Shown: positions 1 through 23,698, counted from the stretch's first letter. The stretch is DNA of 64,000 nt from Gadus chalcogrammus (GCF_026213295.1 NC_079428.1:3344731-3408730); one strand, 5' to 3'. Notes: a model not told the origin generated them from the letters alone. Made by a program: numbers and translations.

Positions 1-117
1 CACACATGTCACTTATCCGGTCAGTCATGCGCACACGGAACCACACACACAAACACACAGTCGCTCTTCCAGTAGGTCATGTACGCACACACAAAGAAAT
101 ACAAACACTCACACAAA

Positions 118-197
118 CAAACACACACACACACACACACATACAGCCACACACATACAAACAACCATGCACAGATTACTTTGAAGAAACACACATA

Positions 198-294
<97 letters not shown>
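118..294. repeat. (CA)n microsatellite
   Basis: Two CA tracts, about 118-141 and an almost pure one at 191-294, sit inside a CA-rich first 300 bases. The long Thr-His and Val-Cys reading frames across them are repeat translations and not genes. Nothing else is recognisable between 300 and 700 except a G homopolymer near 632-653. Confidence 0.95.
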
Positions 295-296
<2 letters not shown>

Positions 297-702
297 GTAC
301 AGTACAGTGTGGCCTTGTTCCTGTGCCGGGGGTCTGTGGGATCAAGACGCATGTCAACAGCTGCATTCATCACTCTTCCCCACTGGCTGTTCGCAGTGTG
401 TGGGAAACAAAGGTGGCCCCCCCCCCCCGGGCGTCTTTCATTGGATCAAAGTTCCTCAAGCCACGCCCCTCTCCTCACCTGCGGCCCCCTCAGCGGCCAG
501 GTGTAGTCCATTCCTTATCGCCGATGCCTGCCCGCTACCCTTCACTCTCAATCAATCAATTCCCTCGTGATAAAGGATCTCTGCTCGTGGTTGTGATGTC
601 ACAGCTGGGAGGGGCCCCTGATGGACCGTTTGGGGGGGGGGGGGGGGGGGGGGACCTCACCTGACCCCCTCTTCAGTCAGCTGACACAGCTGGGTGGCTT
701 TC

Positions 703-788
703 GAGTAACTCGGTTCACCTCTCCCGTGGTAACGACAGCACCCTTCCGGGTGCGGTCGTTACCACGGGAGAGGTGAACCGAGTTACTC
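703..788. repeat. Near-perfect 86-bp hairpin palindrome
   Basis: The 34-base arms at 703-736 and 755-788 are exact reverse complements. After one A/G mismatch a further 6-bp stem (738-743 with 748-753) closes on a TTCC loop at 744-747. Weaker pairing continues outwards (about 693-702 with 789-800). It contains no gene. It could be a small foldback transposon or a recent palindromic duplication; no target-site duplication was recognised. Confidence 0.9.
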
Positions 789-1003
789 CAAAAGTCACCC
801 ATTAGGCCGACCGCGAGAAACCGAGGAATGGAGGGAACCGCGAATCACTAAACTTTCCCCTGATCCGCGGCGATGGGTTCAATGATCACCCTCCGCGGGT
901 CGCAGCTCTGCGCTCCCCTCAGCCGGAACATTCGCTGCACGCCGTGCGCCGGGGCGCGCCGCGGGAGTACGCGTCGCCGGCGCCCAGCCAAGCGTCTTCG
1001 TCT

Positions 1004-1159
1004 TTGGAGGAGGAGGAGGAGGAGGAGGAGGAGGAGGAGGAGGAGGAGGAGGAGGAGGAGGAGGAGGAGGAGGAGGAGGAGGAGGAGGAGGAGGAGGAGG
1101 AGGAGGAGGAGGAGGAGGAGGAGGAGGAGGAGGAGGAGGAGGAGGAGGAGGAGGAGGAC
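1004..1159. repeat. (GGA)n trinucleotide repeat
   Basis: About 155 bases of uninterrupted GAG/GGA triplets. The flanks are GC-rich (870-1003 and 1160-1260), so this may be part of a CpG-rich exon or promoter. No splice-supported gene could be built, and the poly-Glu, poly-Arg and poly-Pro frames across it are not evidence of coding. Confidence 0.95.
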
Positions 1160-1439
1160 GACGCATCGATTCCCTCATCCTTGACTGCGTACAGCGTACG
1201 GGGAGATGGCGCTGCCTAGCCGAGGCCGTGCCCGGGCATGTTACCTTGGCGGGGGCGCACTGAATGCACCTCTGATCTGCACGTACACACCCTCTCCACC
1301 CATCCCCCGAACCCCCCCACCCCCTTCCCTCCCCACCCAGCGAAAACCTTCTTTGTATTTACTTTCGTCCCCCGTTGACATCGTGAATCACTTTATTCTG
1401 AAAATCCGCCGGGTCGAACGTTCAACCCATGAACCCCAT

Positions 1440-1560
1440 GTCAGTGCACTAATCCCCGATGAAGATAGGATTGTTCCAGGCCCGGGGTTCAAACCCGTGT
1501 CAGAGCCTGTATCGTGTCGATCCGAGGAAACGGGACAATGGAGGGGAGAAGGCGGGGCGA
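1440..1560 (-). repeat. Possible tRNA-derived SINE remnant
   Basis: Read on the - strand, the stretch contains a box-B-like motif (GGTTTGAACCCCG) about 40 bases downstream of a weak box-A-like sequence, as in tRNA-headed SINEs. No A-rich tail or flanking duplication was recognised, so this is a weak call. Confidence 0.3.
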
Positions 1561-1694
1561 GAACGTGCGGATCGCGGGATGGGGGCATCCAAGAGTTAAT
1601 GTGAACACAAATATTAGCAGGGCTCAGAAGTTGAACATTAACCGTTTACCTCGGCCGTATCCACCTCACTGTGGACACACAAAGGCTGACAGAT

Positions 1695-1945
1695 AATGTT
1701 TCATTTGCTCTGGCATTCGCATCGTCCCCCCCCTGGTCAAGCCAATCAAAGCCGTTGATCTAATAAGGGGGCGGGTTTGATACGATGACTGAACAGTGGA
1801 GCGCCCTATAGGAGTGTGGTTGAGGTACTTTTATAAACAAACAAAGATGGCTGCCGCTGATGTGTGTGTGTTGATAACACCACTCTGAATCAAAGATAGA
1901 GAGGTTCAAAGCGAAAGGCGGTGCTCAAACTGGTCTGGCGATGTC
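1695..1945. repeat. Interspersed repeat, copy 1
   Basis: This segment shares collinear blocks with 13215-13450: TTTGCTCTGGC, a run around AAGATGGCTGCCGCTGAT, and GGTCTGG[CT]GATG. The two copies are diverged but keep order and spacing, which indicates an unclassified dispersed repeat family. No terminal inverted repeats were found. Confidence 0.6.
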
Positions 1946-2234
1946 TGGCTCACTCACCCAGAGGAGGATGAAGGATGAGGTATCCCTGTGTAAAAAAATT
2001 AATGACATGAATGTTCACATCCTTCTATGATTTTTACTAAAAAAGTCCATTAAACCTAATCAATAATTCACCTGCGTGAACCGCACCTGAACCGCGAGAT
2101 TTCTCCAAACCAGCGAATGAACCTTACACGAGGGCCGCGATGATGTCAATTCCTGCTCCTTCTGGTGCAGTTAATCAACCGGGTCTCTGTCCCTTTTATT
2201 TATTTATTATTTTATTTTTTTTGCATTTTTATGC

Positions 2235-2470
2235 TTTTATTATAGAGTGAGATAGAGAGGAAGGTATGGGAGATGGAGGGGAGGACGTGCAGCAAATGAC
2301 AAAGGGCAGGAATCGAACCCCGGTCGCTTCATACAGGACTGAGCCTGTATGATACGCGCTCTACCAGACTCGTTCTTCAGCCAAAGAATTGTAGCTGACT
2401 GGAACTCACTCCCTGAGACTGGGATCATGAGTGATAGTATGAACTGTTTCAAGTCAAGACCGGACCGCTT
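2235..2470 (-). repeat. tRNA-derived SINE (- strand copy)
   Basis: On the - strand a tRNA-like head (GGTAGAGCGCGTATCATACA, then box B GGGGTTCGATTCC) is followed by a CTTTGTCATTTGCTGCACG segment, a CCTCCCC...CATACCTTCC pyrimidine block and an A-rich tail with ATAAAAGCATAAAAATGC. The same tail order occurs on the + strand at 46455-46610, so these are two copies of one SINE family. Confidence 0.75.
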
Positions 2471-2677
2471 CTGGCGTTACCAGCGGTACAAGATACCGGG
2501 ATTTTATCATTAAGTTGTTATATACAGTGAAGGCCGTGAACAACAGTCGTCGCGACCCCATAATATTCCGTATGGTATCAAGGTATCTCCCCGGTGAGCA
2601 GTCTGGACGGCCCTGGCCTCTGTCTCTCGTTTCACGGTCTGACCGGAAGCTTCTCTCTCCTCCCCGTGTGTCCGCAG

Positions 2678-4106
<1,429 letters not shown>

Positions 4107-5939
4107 ACCCTGCCTCCATCACACATCGACCCCCCCCCCCCTCCCCCTCCCCCTCCCCCTCTTTTTTTTGTACTGTTACATACTCCAGAGTCGCTGGTGG
4201 CACCCTGGCTACACCAACCATAATGCCTTCTTTTAGGTACCTGCACACTGGTACTAGTCTACTACACCCACCTGCTAGTTAGCTTACCATCCCAAACAGA
4301 GTTGGACTTAGTGCCCGGTTTACCTCGTGCTAACGCTTTTGATCCCCCAAACTAATTTTCCACCTTTTATGCAGTCTTTTCTTTTTGTTTTTTGTTTTTA
4401 TGTTGAAGGCCTTTATGTGTGTCCGTGTGACCAAAGTGCTTCCAGGTGTTGTACTATAATAATGATATTGATCAATACTATTCTGTATATCATTCATATT
4501 AATGTTATTATGATTATTACGAAACACATGTTGAAGCATGACTTTGCAAAAGAAGAAAAAAAATACAAAAAACAACAATGCTGTACATTTTTAGATATTT
4601 TAAAGGAATACGAAAAAAAGGTATTTTTGTAATCAAGCCAATGTTTGAAATTGTCGATTGATTCATGTCGTGCTGTGTCTGAGGAACCTGTTTGTAATCC
4701 TCAAACTTTCCTACTTCTATTGTTTGGTTTGGGTTGTTTTTTCTCCCGTGTTGGTGCCATTTTAGAAGAAAATGGACAGTTGCAATACCAAAGCAGTTTT
4801 GTCTCTTTGTTTTTTTCCGCGTTTTAATCAGAACGTACATTTAGCCCGTCCCTACCCCCATCTTCCCTCTTACACCGCAAGCTGTCTTTTCAACCGACGA
4901 AGCCAAACCAACCGAAACGTCTTCTTCCACACGATGAACTTATCCATCAGTGATTTTCTGCTTCAGTTTTAACTATTAAAGCCGTCCCCCCCCCTCAAAT
5001 CGAAAAAAACAGACAAACGCCCCAAAACAAAACACACCACTCTGTCTTCAAACAGACGTTCAGCATCCATCTTCGACTATAAAAACCAACGCTCCTAACA
5101 AAGGTATAGGCGCTCACATCAAGGCCCACATAAAGCAGGAAGTAAGCGGTAGGTAAGATTACCCCAGAGAGCACATTATGGAAGGAAAGCGCAGACCTGC
5201 TATAATTAGGAAGGGCTCCTTGGCTGTGCAGTGGAGAGGACAGCGGGCACCAAGAAACAAAAGACCAAAGGCAATCTCTTCTTGTTCCTTCTCTCACACT
5301 GGAGAGCTCTGTCGGCTGTTGGAATTATTCCAATTCTCGACTGCTTTCGTCCTGCTCCCTTTGAATCCTTATGAAGTGTGGCATCATGTATACTTTTGTT
5401 CTTTTTTCAGAGTCTTTTCGGGTGTCACACCAAAAGAGAGGCGTCTCGAAAAACATATTTTCTATCCGATTTTGTTTTGTCTTTAGTCTTTTATCTATTT
5501 TTAGGGACCCAATGTGATTCAACCTGTTCTTGTAAAATATGAACTAAGGTACTGTAGTAAGGATCGAAGTGTGGAAATCTATATTATTTTTAATCTTTTG
5601 TTTGTTTGGCCTGCAATAAGATTCATATTTGCATATTTATTTAACATTTTTAGGTTGAAATCTGCATTTGTTAATATGAATATGGACTCCTGTGATTTTA
5701 CTATCTGATGGAAAGTATCTGTCATTTTCTACAGTGATGTTCCACTACTCAGTAAATACTGTACAATCCATAATCCAACTTCCATTGTGTAAAATAACTG
5801 AAGTTCTCAGTGTTTGTGGTTATATATGATGATATATAAGTGTGAACATCATACATACCTATAGTGGGTTTTTGAAATTTGTGCTTTCTGATCCCAATGC
5901 AAATTTGCTTTAAATTACAAATTCAAGACTATTTGAAAA

Positions 5940-5970
<31 letters not shown>

Positions 5971-6625
5971 TGTGTGAGTGTGAGTGACTGTGTGTGAGAC
6001 CGGATATCACATTTAAAAAATATGAAAATGTCCAAGATATAATTCAATTAAGTATTAATGTAAGTTTGATTGTATATTCATCTGTTTTGACAACTCCTTT
6101 CTTTTTTGTGTGTGTGCGTTTTTATCCGAAGAATTGAAATATATTTGATATATACACAAAACACTGTTTTTCCTAGATAAATTCACTGTGAAATCCAGAG
6201 GGAAAAAAACCAACATGCCCTTTGAGACGTCAAGGATGTCTTCGTCTTCGCCAAAAGACAAGAAACGACGAAGAGCTCAGAGCGCAAGACGGCGCGTTTT
6301 CCTCCAACACACGGACACGTGATACTCCTGGTTCTCCAGTTTTTAGTTTCTCTTTTGCTGTCAGTGTGTCCTGTGCATGTTCACCGCATGTGTGTGCGTG
6401 TGCGTGTGTGTGTGCGTGTGCTGTTTTTTCTTTTCCCGGATGCATACAGTACTGTTGATATTTATATATTGTAGCCGCTGTATGAAGCTCGTATTTCAGA
6501 GGGTTGTTTTGTTTTTAAAACCAAAAAAAATGGATCAAAATGAGGTTTTTATGAAAATAGATTAAAAAAAATAGGAAAATTGATACATTTCAGGTTTTTA
6601 GCCATTAAAGATTGACGTCAAGCCT
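4107..6625 (+). other. Probable long 3' UTR
   Basis: AT-rich sequence without a convincing coding frame. Possible polyadenylation signals are ATTAAA near 4975 and ATTAAA at 6604-6609, followed by a GT-rich stretch. A (TG)n tract lies at about 5940-5968. Composition changes sharply after about 6640. This is inferred as the 3' UTR of the candidate gene ending at 4106. Confidence 0.4.
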
Positions 6626-7445
6626 GTTGTCCTGATCACTTTTGTCCCTTCCCTCGCCCTCTTCTTGACAAACATGCTCCTCTGTAGAGATGCTCCCAAG
6701 TCCCTGAGATTAGCCCCAATATAGCCCCTGAGGGGTTCGGTGTTCGATTCCCAGCCGACCGGGTCCTGGTCTTATAGGCTTCGTGGAGCAAAAGGCCTGG
6801 CCCCATCCTGCTTACCCTCTTCCCATCGCTCAGGATAGCGCCGTCGGCTCTGCGACACGCCAGCGGTTGAACCCAGCAGCCCCGTCCGAAGAACCCAAGA
6901 GAAGGACTGGATGTGCGAGGCGCCTCAGGAACAACCTCTAGTAGCCCGGTCGCCTATAGCCCCTCTGTCTCCTCCTCCCGACCCATCTGAATCACATTTC
7001 CTCCAGGAAGCCCAGGGGGGGGCGACGAGCTACGTAGTGTTTGGCTACCAGGGGAGCTCCAGCATCAGGAATAGCCCGTCCAGCCCAGGGGGGGGGGGGG
7101 GGGCTAGCTAAAGCTGTTTGGGGGGGCGGAGAGACCAATGCAGAGAATTGAGTCTCATCCTCCACACTGGTTCTCACCCACTGTGGGAGTCTGGGGGGGG
7201 GGGGGGGGGGGGGCTTGTTCCGTCACACTCCCACGCACACTAGCGTGCACGTGTGCACACACAGGCATGCACGCACGCTCACACGCTCCGACTCACACCT
7301 GTGTTGAGGGGGTGCGGAGGCTTACCTGTGTCCATGTGTGTGCGTGGAGGAGACACACTGGTGAGGCTGAGAGAGGGCCTATATAGGTCTGCATCCTTCG
7401 TTTTTCATATTTCTTTAGATGCCCATGACTGGCACTGACACGTGT

Positions 7446-7479
<34 letters not shown>

Positions 7480-7600
7480 ACGGCGCAGCCCGCCACACGT
7501 TTTAATGGCGTTGGTCCCTCCTTGACGGGCCCATTAAAGAGGTGTCGCGGTCCCGTCTCGCATGCACTCCCTCAGCTGGGGCGCGATGGACCACCCCCCC

Positions 7601-7662
<62 letters not shown>

Positions 7663-10600
7663 AGGTCTCCCCGTCTCGACCCAAATGCTGGTATATTGTT
7701 TTTAATTTCACTGTGGTTGGTCTCGTTTACCTTGTTCACCTAATCTAAATATATGTATTTATGTTTGGATACTGCAGATAGCACAGTACACATACACAAG
7801 TAGTAGTGGGCGCCACGGGTCCTCACAGACTTGCACTGGTTTAAGGTAGTGACCATTAATATTGGTTTAGAATAGTGGCCAAGTGTTTACACACCCAGTT
7901 AACTCTATCAAAAGACCTGTGTTTACAAGTCTGATGAAACATTTGAGAAGGAGTGTGTGCGTGTGTGCGTGTGTGTCCTCCCTAGAAGCGTTCCTGACCA
8001 AATTGGGAACCGCTGACATCAGCAAGTAGATGGTATCTGGGATCTCCAATATCCTGTTAGTTTTGCTCCCACGGTTTCATGAGACAAATAAGGATTTTAT
8101 TACTTCTAGCATATTAAAGGCTTTTATGACATTCCCTTCCATTATCGGTTTCTACAATAATCACGCACACTGCAAAAACGCCCACATGAGCCTATTTACA
8201 TTCTAGAATCCACAGGTTTTAAAGTCTGCAAACAGCTACAAATAATAGTTCAGGGTAATTAAGGACGAATCCAGGATTTGAAAGCCTGCGTGACGTTAAT
8301 ATAATTGACGATGATAAGAGTAATTTGTTGTTTATCGGCTCATATTTGTGTGTTTGTATTTGCCTGGCCCTTCTTATCTAAAGTACAGGAGGGGGAGAGG
8401 GCCAAACTTCCCGACCAATGTGACAACCCTGCCAGATCGGGCGGGAATCTGGCCAAACCTAGCAACGCTGTTTGCATCCCTGGAAGGATGAGCTAATCCA
8501 AACCTCGTCTCCCCCATAGCGAACGTTCACCACTCCTTTGTGCGTCAGTGAACTGTATCCGATTTCAACCCGGGAGGGGGGATTGCCCCTGCTGTAGTAG
8601 TCCTATCTACACTGCCCCCCCCCCCACCCACCCACCCCGCAGGTTTCTGGGGCCCTGGCACTGCGACGTCTCTTAGCAACCAAGCCACTGACGAGTCATA
8701 CTTTCCTGATTTCACAGCAAGGTAAGAAGCAATGAGTCTTCATGAACAAAGGCTTGATCCCTCATGGTAGCCTACATGTTTGAGCTTTATTAGGCACCTT
8801 TAGGCTATAAGGTAAAACATGGATAGATGTTTTTTGCAACTGCCAGGCCATGACGCAACATCCTCTATGAACTTTGACATTTTAATTTCTACTTCAGGGC
8901 TGTTTTAACCATGTTTTGGTGTAACTTTCGGCAAAACATTGGTAATTGGTCAAATATATCTTAACATATCCACAAATTCATATGCTGCAAGAATGAGGTG
9001 TAAACCTTCTGCAATCTCGTCTTGCAATTGAAAGAAAATGAGAATAGAATAATCCCTGTGATGCTGGCCACTTCTAACATGCAATCTCCTTGATCATGTG
9101 TGGTTTATAATGCCATGAAAGGGTACTGGGTGCGCTACGGGGGTCCAGGTCTGCGATCGATTCTCTGTGTGTGTGTGTCTGTCTGTTTGATTGATGGCTC
9201 AATCTAGATAATAGTGTTTGTTACAACTTATGTGTCAGCGCTTTGGAACCAAATAACAACTGGTACTCTTGTTTGGAACTAATACGGCATGTTGTTGTTT
9301 TTCTCATTGTTTTACCCGGACAACATTTGTTATGTTTAATTCACTGTGCTTTACTATCAGGTGTATGGTACCAATGCACCATACCGAATAAGTGGCTCCA
9401 GGCTGACCCCTAGTGGCCGAATGGTCTCAGTGCAGATCCGTAGTCCGTGAAACGAAGCTTTTATTTTTGAGCGTTAAACGAACCAAGGTCATGAAACCTT
9501 GTGACGACATTTGTGAATGAATGCATTGCTTTGTGCACATCTTTCCAACAGTCATGGGGTGTGTTCGAATATCCACATGCGACGGTCTGTCTCCCCAGGC
9601 ATATTCAGTTTGAGGTCACACTTGACTTGATAACACTAAAGTTTGATATTAAATTCTAAATGTATTGAATCCGATATTGTAACTTTCATATATTCCTACC
9701 ACGTTCAGTCTCTGCATGTCTTGTGTTGTAGTTGCCACTATGGCCATATCAGTGGTTCCCAAAGACTGGGAAAGATATATCGTCTGAACTATTTTAACAT
9801 TTATGTTGGAAAGAAAGTAGAAGCTGCCCTTGCCCTCAAAACTGTGAGCAATATACATAACCAATATACCTAACCCTAGTTCCTGCTATGAATTGGTCTT
9901 TGATGATTGGTGTTGATGCCCGAGAAAATGCTGAAGACAGCATAGGAATGCTGGGTCATATGGAGCTGACTCTGGGAGTGTTGAGGTACCTACTTCAACA
10001 CTAAATCAAATGGGCATGTTGGCATGTCAAACTGCTCTGGATAACAGTAAAGCCACTGTTATTTTTGGGCTGTTGTTGGTTCAATGACGCACGTCTCGCT
10101 CGCTGCCCAAGGGATCCTCGTCGCTAATGTTGTATATTGAGTATACTTACTATTAACTAGACTGCCACAGACTTTACTCATCACTTATTTATTGAGAACC
10201 TGAAACCGCGGCTCCCCTCCTGTGTGGCGAGTCGACCATACATTCACTGGCTACCTCAGGATAGAGCGGTAGGTTGCTTTACACACAGCGAGGGCACTAT
10301 ACTGCCCCCTAGTGGACAGATGTCAATATCACACTACAACAGAAGCATTCTTCTATGGTGTGTGGTTGAACAATTGCAGGTAGCGGCGCATCAGGTGTGT
10401 GGGAATCATTTAGGCTTCAGATTAGGTTGATCGTCTTGACACATCTTAAGCAAACCATTTGTAACAACAAGTGGAAAAGACCAATCCGGGTTGATAAGGA
10501 CTGATCCCTAACTGGGATTTGGTTAATTGATTAAAAAGCTTACCCAGAATCCAGCTCCAACTGGTCTGACTCAGGGATCAACTGTTTCACTAGAGATACA

Positions 10601-10830
10601 AGAGGTAAAGATATATTCTCCATACAATAATTTTGTTCTGCCAATGTTGGAATATGTTAGGCGTTTATTTTTATTTTTTTAAGAGCTTCACACAAAAAGC
10701 CGAATTTAAAACAACGTTGGTGCAATCTGACGAATGCTGTCCTTTTATTTAGCCCACCCTTATTTTATAAGATTAATAAAAGGATCAATACGTTTGTAAA
10801 TGAGAAGCCACTTCAAAGACACGAAAAAGA
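6626..10830. other. Intergenic, no gene seen
   Basis: No splice-consistent coding sequence was found. The region holds a SINE-like piece (6690-6900, with the box-B-like motif GGTTCGGTGTTCGATTCCC), G homopolymers near 7088-7103 and 7193-7213, (TG)n at about 7449-7478 and (CA)n at about 7602-7658. The rest, 7750-10830, is AT-rich unique-looking DNA. Confidence 0.7.
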
Positions 10831-12301
10831 GTCATGAATGTTTATTAGTTTTGCACAGTGCAGTTTCATTTAAATACCCTACTTGTTGGAAACGCTACAC
10901 TAAATACAATTGTTGTACAATCAGTGCATAAAGAAATATAATTTAGCTAGGAAATCGTTTCATCCTTCGATTTCAACTGCTGAGGAACGTACAACCTTGA
11001 TGCAAAAAAAAGTCCAAGTCAAACACAAACAACCGATTTGCGATTGTTCCCTTAATATTTGCATAAGACTAAAAAACAAATTTCACTGACCTAAAAGTCT
11101 CACGTTTATTTTTGGGCTTCCTTTTTTTTTCCCTGTACCTCGGAAGCACTGAACTTGGTTATAAAAAAAGAAGAAACAAAGTAATGCTGAAAGAAGTCCT
11201 TTATCACAGAGGTGAAACAGTATGGAGTGACGTTAATTATAGGCACTGGAATGTCTAACACACCATAATTAACTTAATTAAGTTTACGGACCCTACTATT
11301 CCACCTCAGATAAAGGCCTATATTCTTTCAAATGTGTAACTGTATTTAATATCTGCTACTTGACCCACATGTGAGTCAGAAATCACGAGTGATTCGAAGG
11401 TTTCTAGCCAACAACAACACATTAAGTCAATGTTAGCACTCGTTGCAACAGGCAAAAACAACCTTCCTTGTAGCGTTTCAAACTTCTGGACCCTTTCTTT
11501 TAATCAACTTCAAAAAAATCCCATCATCACTCCAAAAGACACACCAACACCACCACTACCACACACACAAAAATGCAGTAGTAGTAGTTACGCAACTTCA
11601 GTTAGTGCAACAACAAGAAAGAAAAGAATCACAGATGATTGAAGTATATTTTGCTATTTTTTTGCTAAACAGGAACTTTTGGATATCTGGAATGGAAACG
11701 GTAGAAGCACAATGCAGGAATGTAGGCTACGATGAGGGTCCAAGTGGTCAGGTCTGCTAATGACAACAGAAGCGTTGAGCAGCGTTCGCTACTTGATTAT
11801 ACATCGCTAAACTCTAATTGGGGGCTGCAAATTAATCAATTAGACAACCCACCGATGACACGCGCATGCGTGCCATTTGAGACGTACGGGGATTCCCCCC
11901 AAAGCCCTTAATTAGCAAGGACAAATTGTATCAAATCTAACTCGATGCATAAAAAAAAAAAAGGACACATAAACCCAACAACCTTGAAAAGCATTCGTTA
12001 ACGCTTTCGTATTTCTTTTTTTTAAACTCTCCCTAACCCTACTGCCTCCAATAAAAAACAACACACAACGTATGTTCACTGGCCTACACTTCCACACAAC
12101 ACACACAGCCTTAAAGGGTTCAGTGTCTTCTAGTAAGGCTATGGTCTATTTATGTTTTTTTTTTTGTTTTGTTAGTTTTGTTTATTTTTGAACGCCTCGT
12201 GCTCGTAGCATAAGCGCTAGCTCCTAGCGGCGGCGGTGGCGGCGTCTTGGGCAGGGGTCATGGGTCGGGGTGGCACCGGGGGGGGGTGGGGGGTGGGGGG
12301 T
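10831..12301 (-). other. Probable coronin 3' UTR and downstream region
   Basis: This lies directly downstream of the coronin stop codon on the - strand. Two AATAAA signals occur on that strand, at 12181-12186 (giving a UTR of about 120 bases) and at 10841-10846 (about 1.46 kb). The sequence is AT-rich with no coding frame. Which signal is used cannot be told from sequence alone. Confidence 0.45.
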
Positions 12302-20970
<8,669 letters not shown>

Positions 20971-23430
20971 ACAATACTTAATCTAATTATACATAAGACT
21001 AGACCTTATAGACCCGTTTTGGGTGATATATTTGTACTCTTGTAAAACCTTATATAATGTGTTTTTATTTACATTCTATTTCATTTAGATAAGGCAGCTG
21101 AACAAATTCGGAATGAGGTTATTCTCAACATAGTGCCCTTATAGTAAATCATTGCGTATCTAACGTTTTATACGAATGATTGGGGAACCCTTTCACATGG
21201 GTGCTTTTGCAGATTTGCATTTTCTGTACAATGTGATGGAATGTCTCTAATCCTTATACCATATCGCCCCCTGGTGGTGGATTCAAAAATACAACGATTT
21301 CACAAACCAAAGCCTAATAACAGAACGTTAACACTTTAATAATTGTCTAAAGTACTAAAAACAGCAAATGAAGCTTGTCGAAAAATACTAATTTTGAAAC
21401 AATATTATTTGCGTTTTTTAGTCGTACAATGCCGTTCAATCTTGAAAATAACTGCCCATCATTTATGTTTTTGTATATTTCGAAATTAATATTTGATAGT
21501 TAATAGATGATGAAATCTGGCTACAAATTGAAACCTCTCCTCCCAATGCAACAGGTGGCGCGCCAAGGAAGCTGCGTGTTCGTCGAGGTAAAGCATCAAG
21601 ATATAGAGAGGCGAAGTCACGCCCCTCGGCACAGAGATGGCACATAGAGATGGCACATAACTAAAACTCTCCACATGCCCCGACTTATAGTGGTTTTCAC
21701 CTCTTTCTATGCTTTTATCCTCGCCTTAGAAAAAAGTGGTGAAGTGGAGCAGAGAGATCGCCGTCTCTGTGCCGAGTTCGAAGTGCGGGTGTGGTGACGT
21801 ATATCATATGCGTCGAGAGCAGCGAAGAGCTGTAGTTCACAAAGCGGCCTCACATAAAACCTAAAATTATCAAACTTCTTCACGAAATTGTTAAGTTTTC
21901 TTTGCATGAAAAATTATCATTTAAATCCACAAACAACATATGTGTAATCGAGGGCATATAAAGACTGGAACCAGAAAATAATTATTTTCTCTCCATTGAC
22001 ACCCATTCATATTTTTCGATCTCATAGGTCCCATGAGCTCTACCGGAAGGGGCGTGACTTCGCCACCAAAAAACATGCTGATTTTCATCGTATCGAATCC
22101 TGGTAGATCCTAATTTGTTATGATCATAATATGACTAATGTACATTCATATTGTCAGAAACATGTCCAGATCCTTATGCAAACGAATAATAATGTTGTAT
22201 CAAATATATATCGTATTGTAATAAAGAATGATAAATAAAGTTAGTCGACGTAAAGTGCCATAAATACCGTAATATACATCCTGATCTCGTCGTAACGAAT
22301 CCCGGTCGTTCCTAATTCGTTATGATCATAATATGACTACTTTACATTCATATTGTCAGAAAAATATCCAGATCCTTATGAAAATGAATAATAATGTTGC
22401 ATCCAATATATATCGTTGTCGGTCGTCGCTGTGTTCACCAATGAAACTAAACCATGCCGGTGTGTTTAGTGCCCGTTTTATTAAAGCATTAAGAGGCCAT
22501 GTTAACAGTGATTATAGAGACGTTAATATCACTGTAAAACATAGTTTCTAAGTGATCAGGTTCCTTATAAATGCTGTCCAAGCAATAATAATTAATACTG
22601 TCTGTTGTGCTTTGTTTGTTATGCATGGTAATATGAACGCATTTTACGCTCTGCATTTAAATTCCATACCATTTTGATTATCAAAAGCATTGACAATTAA
22701 TAGGAAGTTATGTAAAATGTATAAGCTAACCATTGTGATTAAGTAGGCTGGCATTATGATAAAGGGTATATAACTTGATTTGATTTTTTGTAACTTCAAG
22801 CTCCCCAGTGGTATATTGTATTTGAATAAACAACATTTGTATTTTGTCATATTAATAAAACTTGATTATAAATAAAAAAACAGCACCATCAACTCTCACT
22901 CAAGTGGTTTTCGTGCATTTTTGTGACTGGAACTGTACAAAAATGCAAAGCAGTTGCAACATATTGTTTATTTGATTCAAATGAGACTTTACACCAGCAA
23001 GAGCAGTTTGTCTTCTGATGGCCCCTCGTCTCTCTAATAGCCCTTGCTGGGAAACAGTTTTCTTTGCACTCGGCTCTTCCCCCGTCTCTCCCGCTCCGAT
23101 CTGTTGCCCTGCTGTTGGATTCAGAGCCAGCGGGACCGATCTGGTTTCAGAAGATAAATTGTTATAAATTCAAATGACCTATCGTCGAAGCAGACTTTTG
23201 GCATTTGTCGGATATGTTAACGTGATATCTGCCAATTTATTTGTATTGAAAATAGTTAGAAAGGACTGACTTACCTCGGAAATGTTGGTAAGAAGTGAAG
23301 TGAAGTAATGTAATCAAATGAAAGGTGTGAAGATTTTCGTAATTTCGTAATTTTGTAATGTCACTCTTCAAATCAAAGTACTGAAGTGAAGTGAAGATTT
23401 TCGTAATGTCACGCTTGAAAAATGCAATTT
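20971..23430. other. AT-rich intergenic DNA with a 202-bp spaced direct repeat
   Basis: No gene seen. About 95 bases starting TGATCATAATATGAC at 22121 recur at 22323 with a few changes, a 202-bp period, suggesting a tandem duplication. Around 21519-21557 there is a 40-base segment that also precedes the tRNA at 23660-23698. Confidence 0.7.
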
Positions 23431-23434
23431 TTGG

Positions 23435-23640
23435 TAGCGATACGAGCGCTGATTGGCCAGCGCTCGTATGGCCACGAGGTCGTTCTTCGAAATAACAGCG
23501 ATATACGATCGCTGATTGGCCAATTTTTGGTAGATGATACGAGCGCTGATAGGCCAATTTTTGGTAGATGATACGAGCGCTGATTGGCCAATTCTTGGTA
23601 GATGATACGAGCGCTGATTGGCCAATTCTTGGTAGATTCG
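23435..23640. repeat. 34-bp tandem repeat with palindromic CCAAT motif
   Basis: Three in-phase 34-base units start at 23531, 23565 and 23599, with diverged copies to the left. Each contains a core around GAGCGCTGATTGGCCAAT. ATTGGCCAAT is a palindromic double CCAAT box. The array ends about 60 bases upstream of the tRNA gene. There are no spacers, so it is not a CRISPR array. Confidence 0.85.
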
Positions 23641-23698
23641 AGCTCGATTCACAGGCGACTGGCCACAAATAAAAACCTCTCCTACCAATGCAACAGGT

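Noticed and set aside
873..1219. Gene encoding poly-Arg, poly-Glu or poly-Pro
   Set aside because: All three are frames of one (GGA)n repeat, with no supporting exons.
6222..6458. Small + strand frame with a basic stretch near 6.25 kb
   Set aside because: Lies in AT-rich UTR-like sequence, has no splice or start context and ends in a GT repeat.
23435..23640. CRISPR-like array
   Set aside because: The 34-bp units are directly joined with no spacers, and the context is a vertebrate genome.
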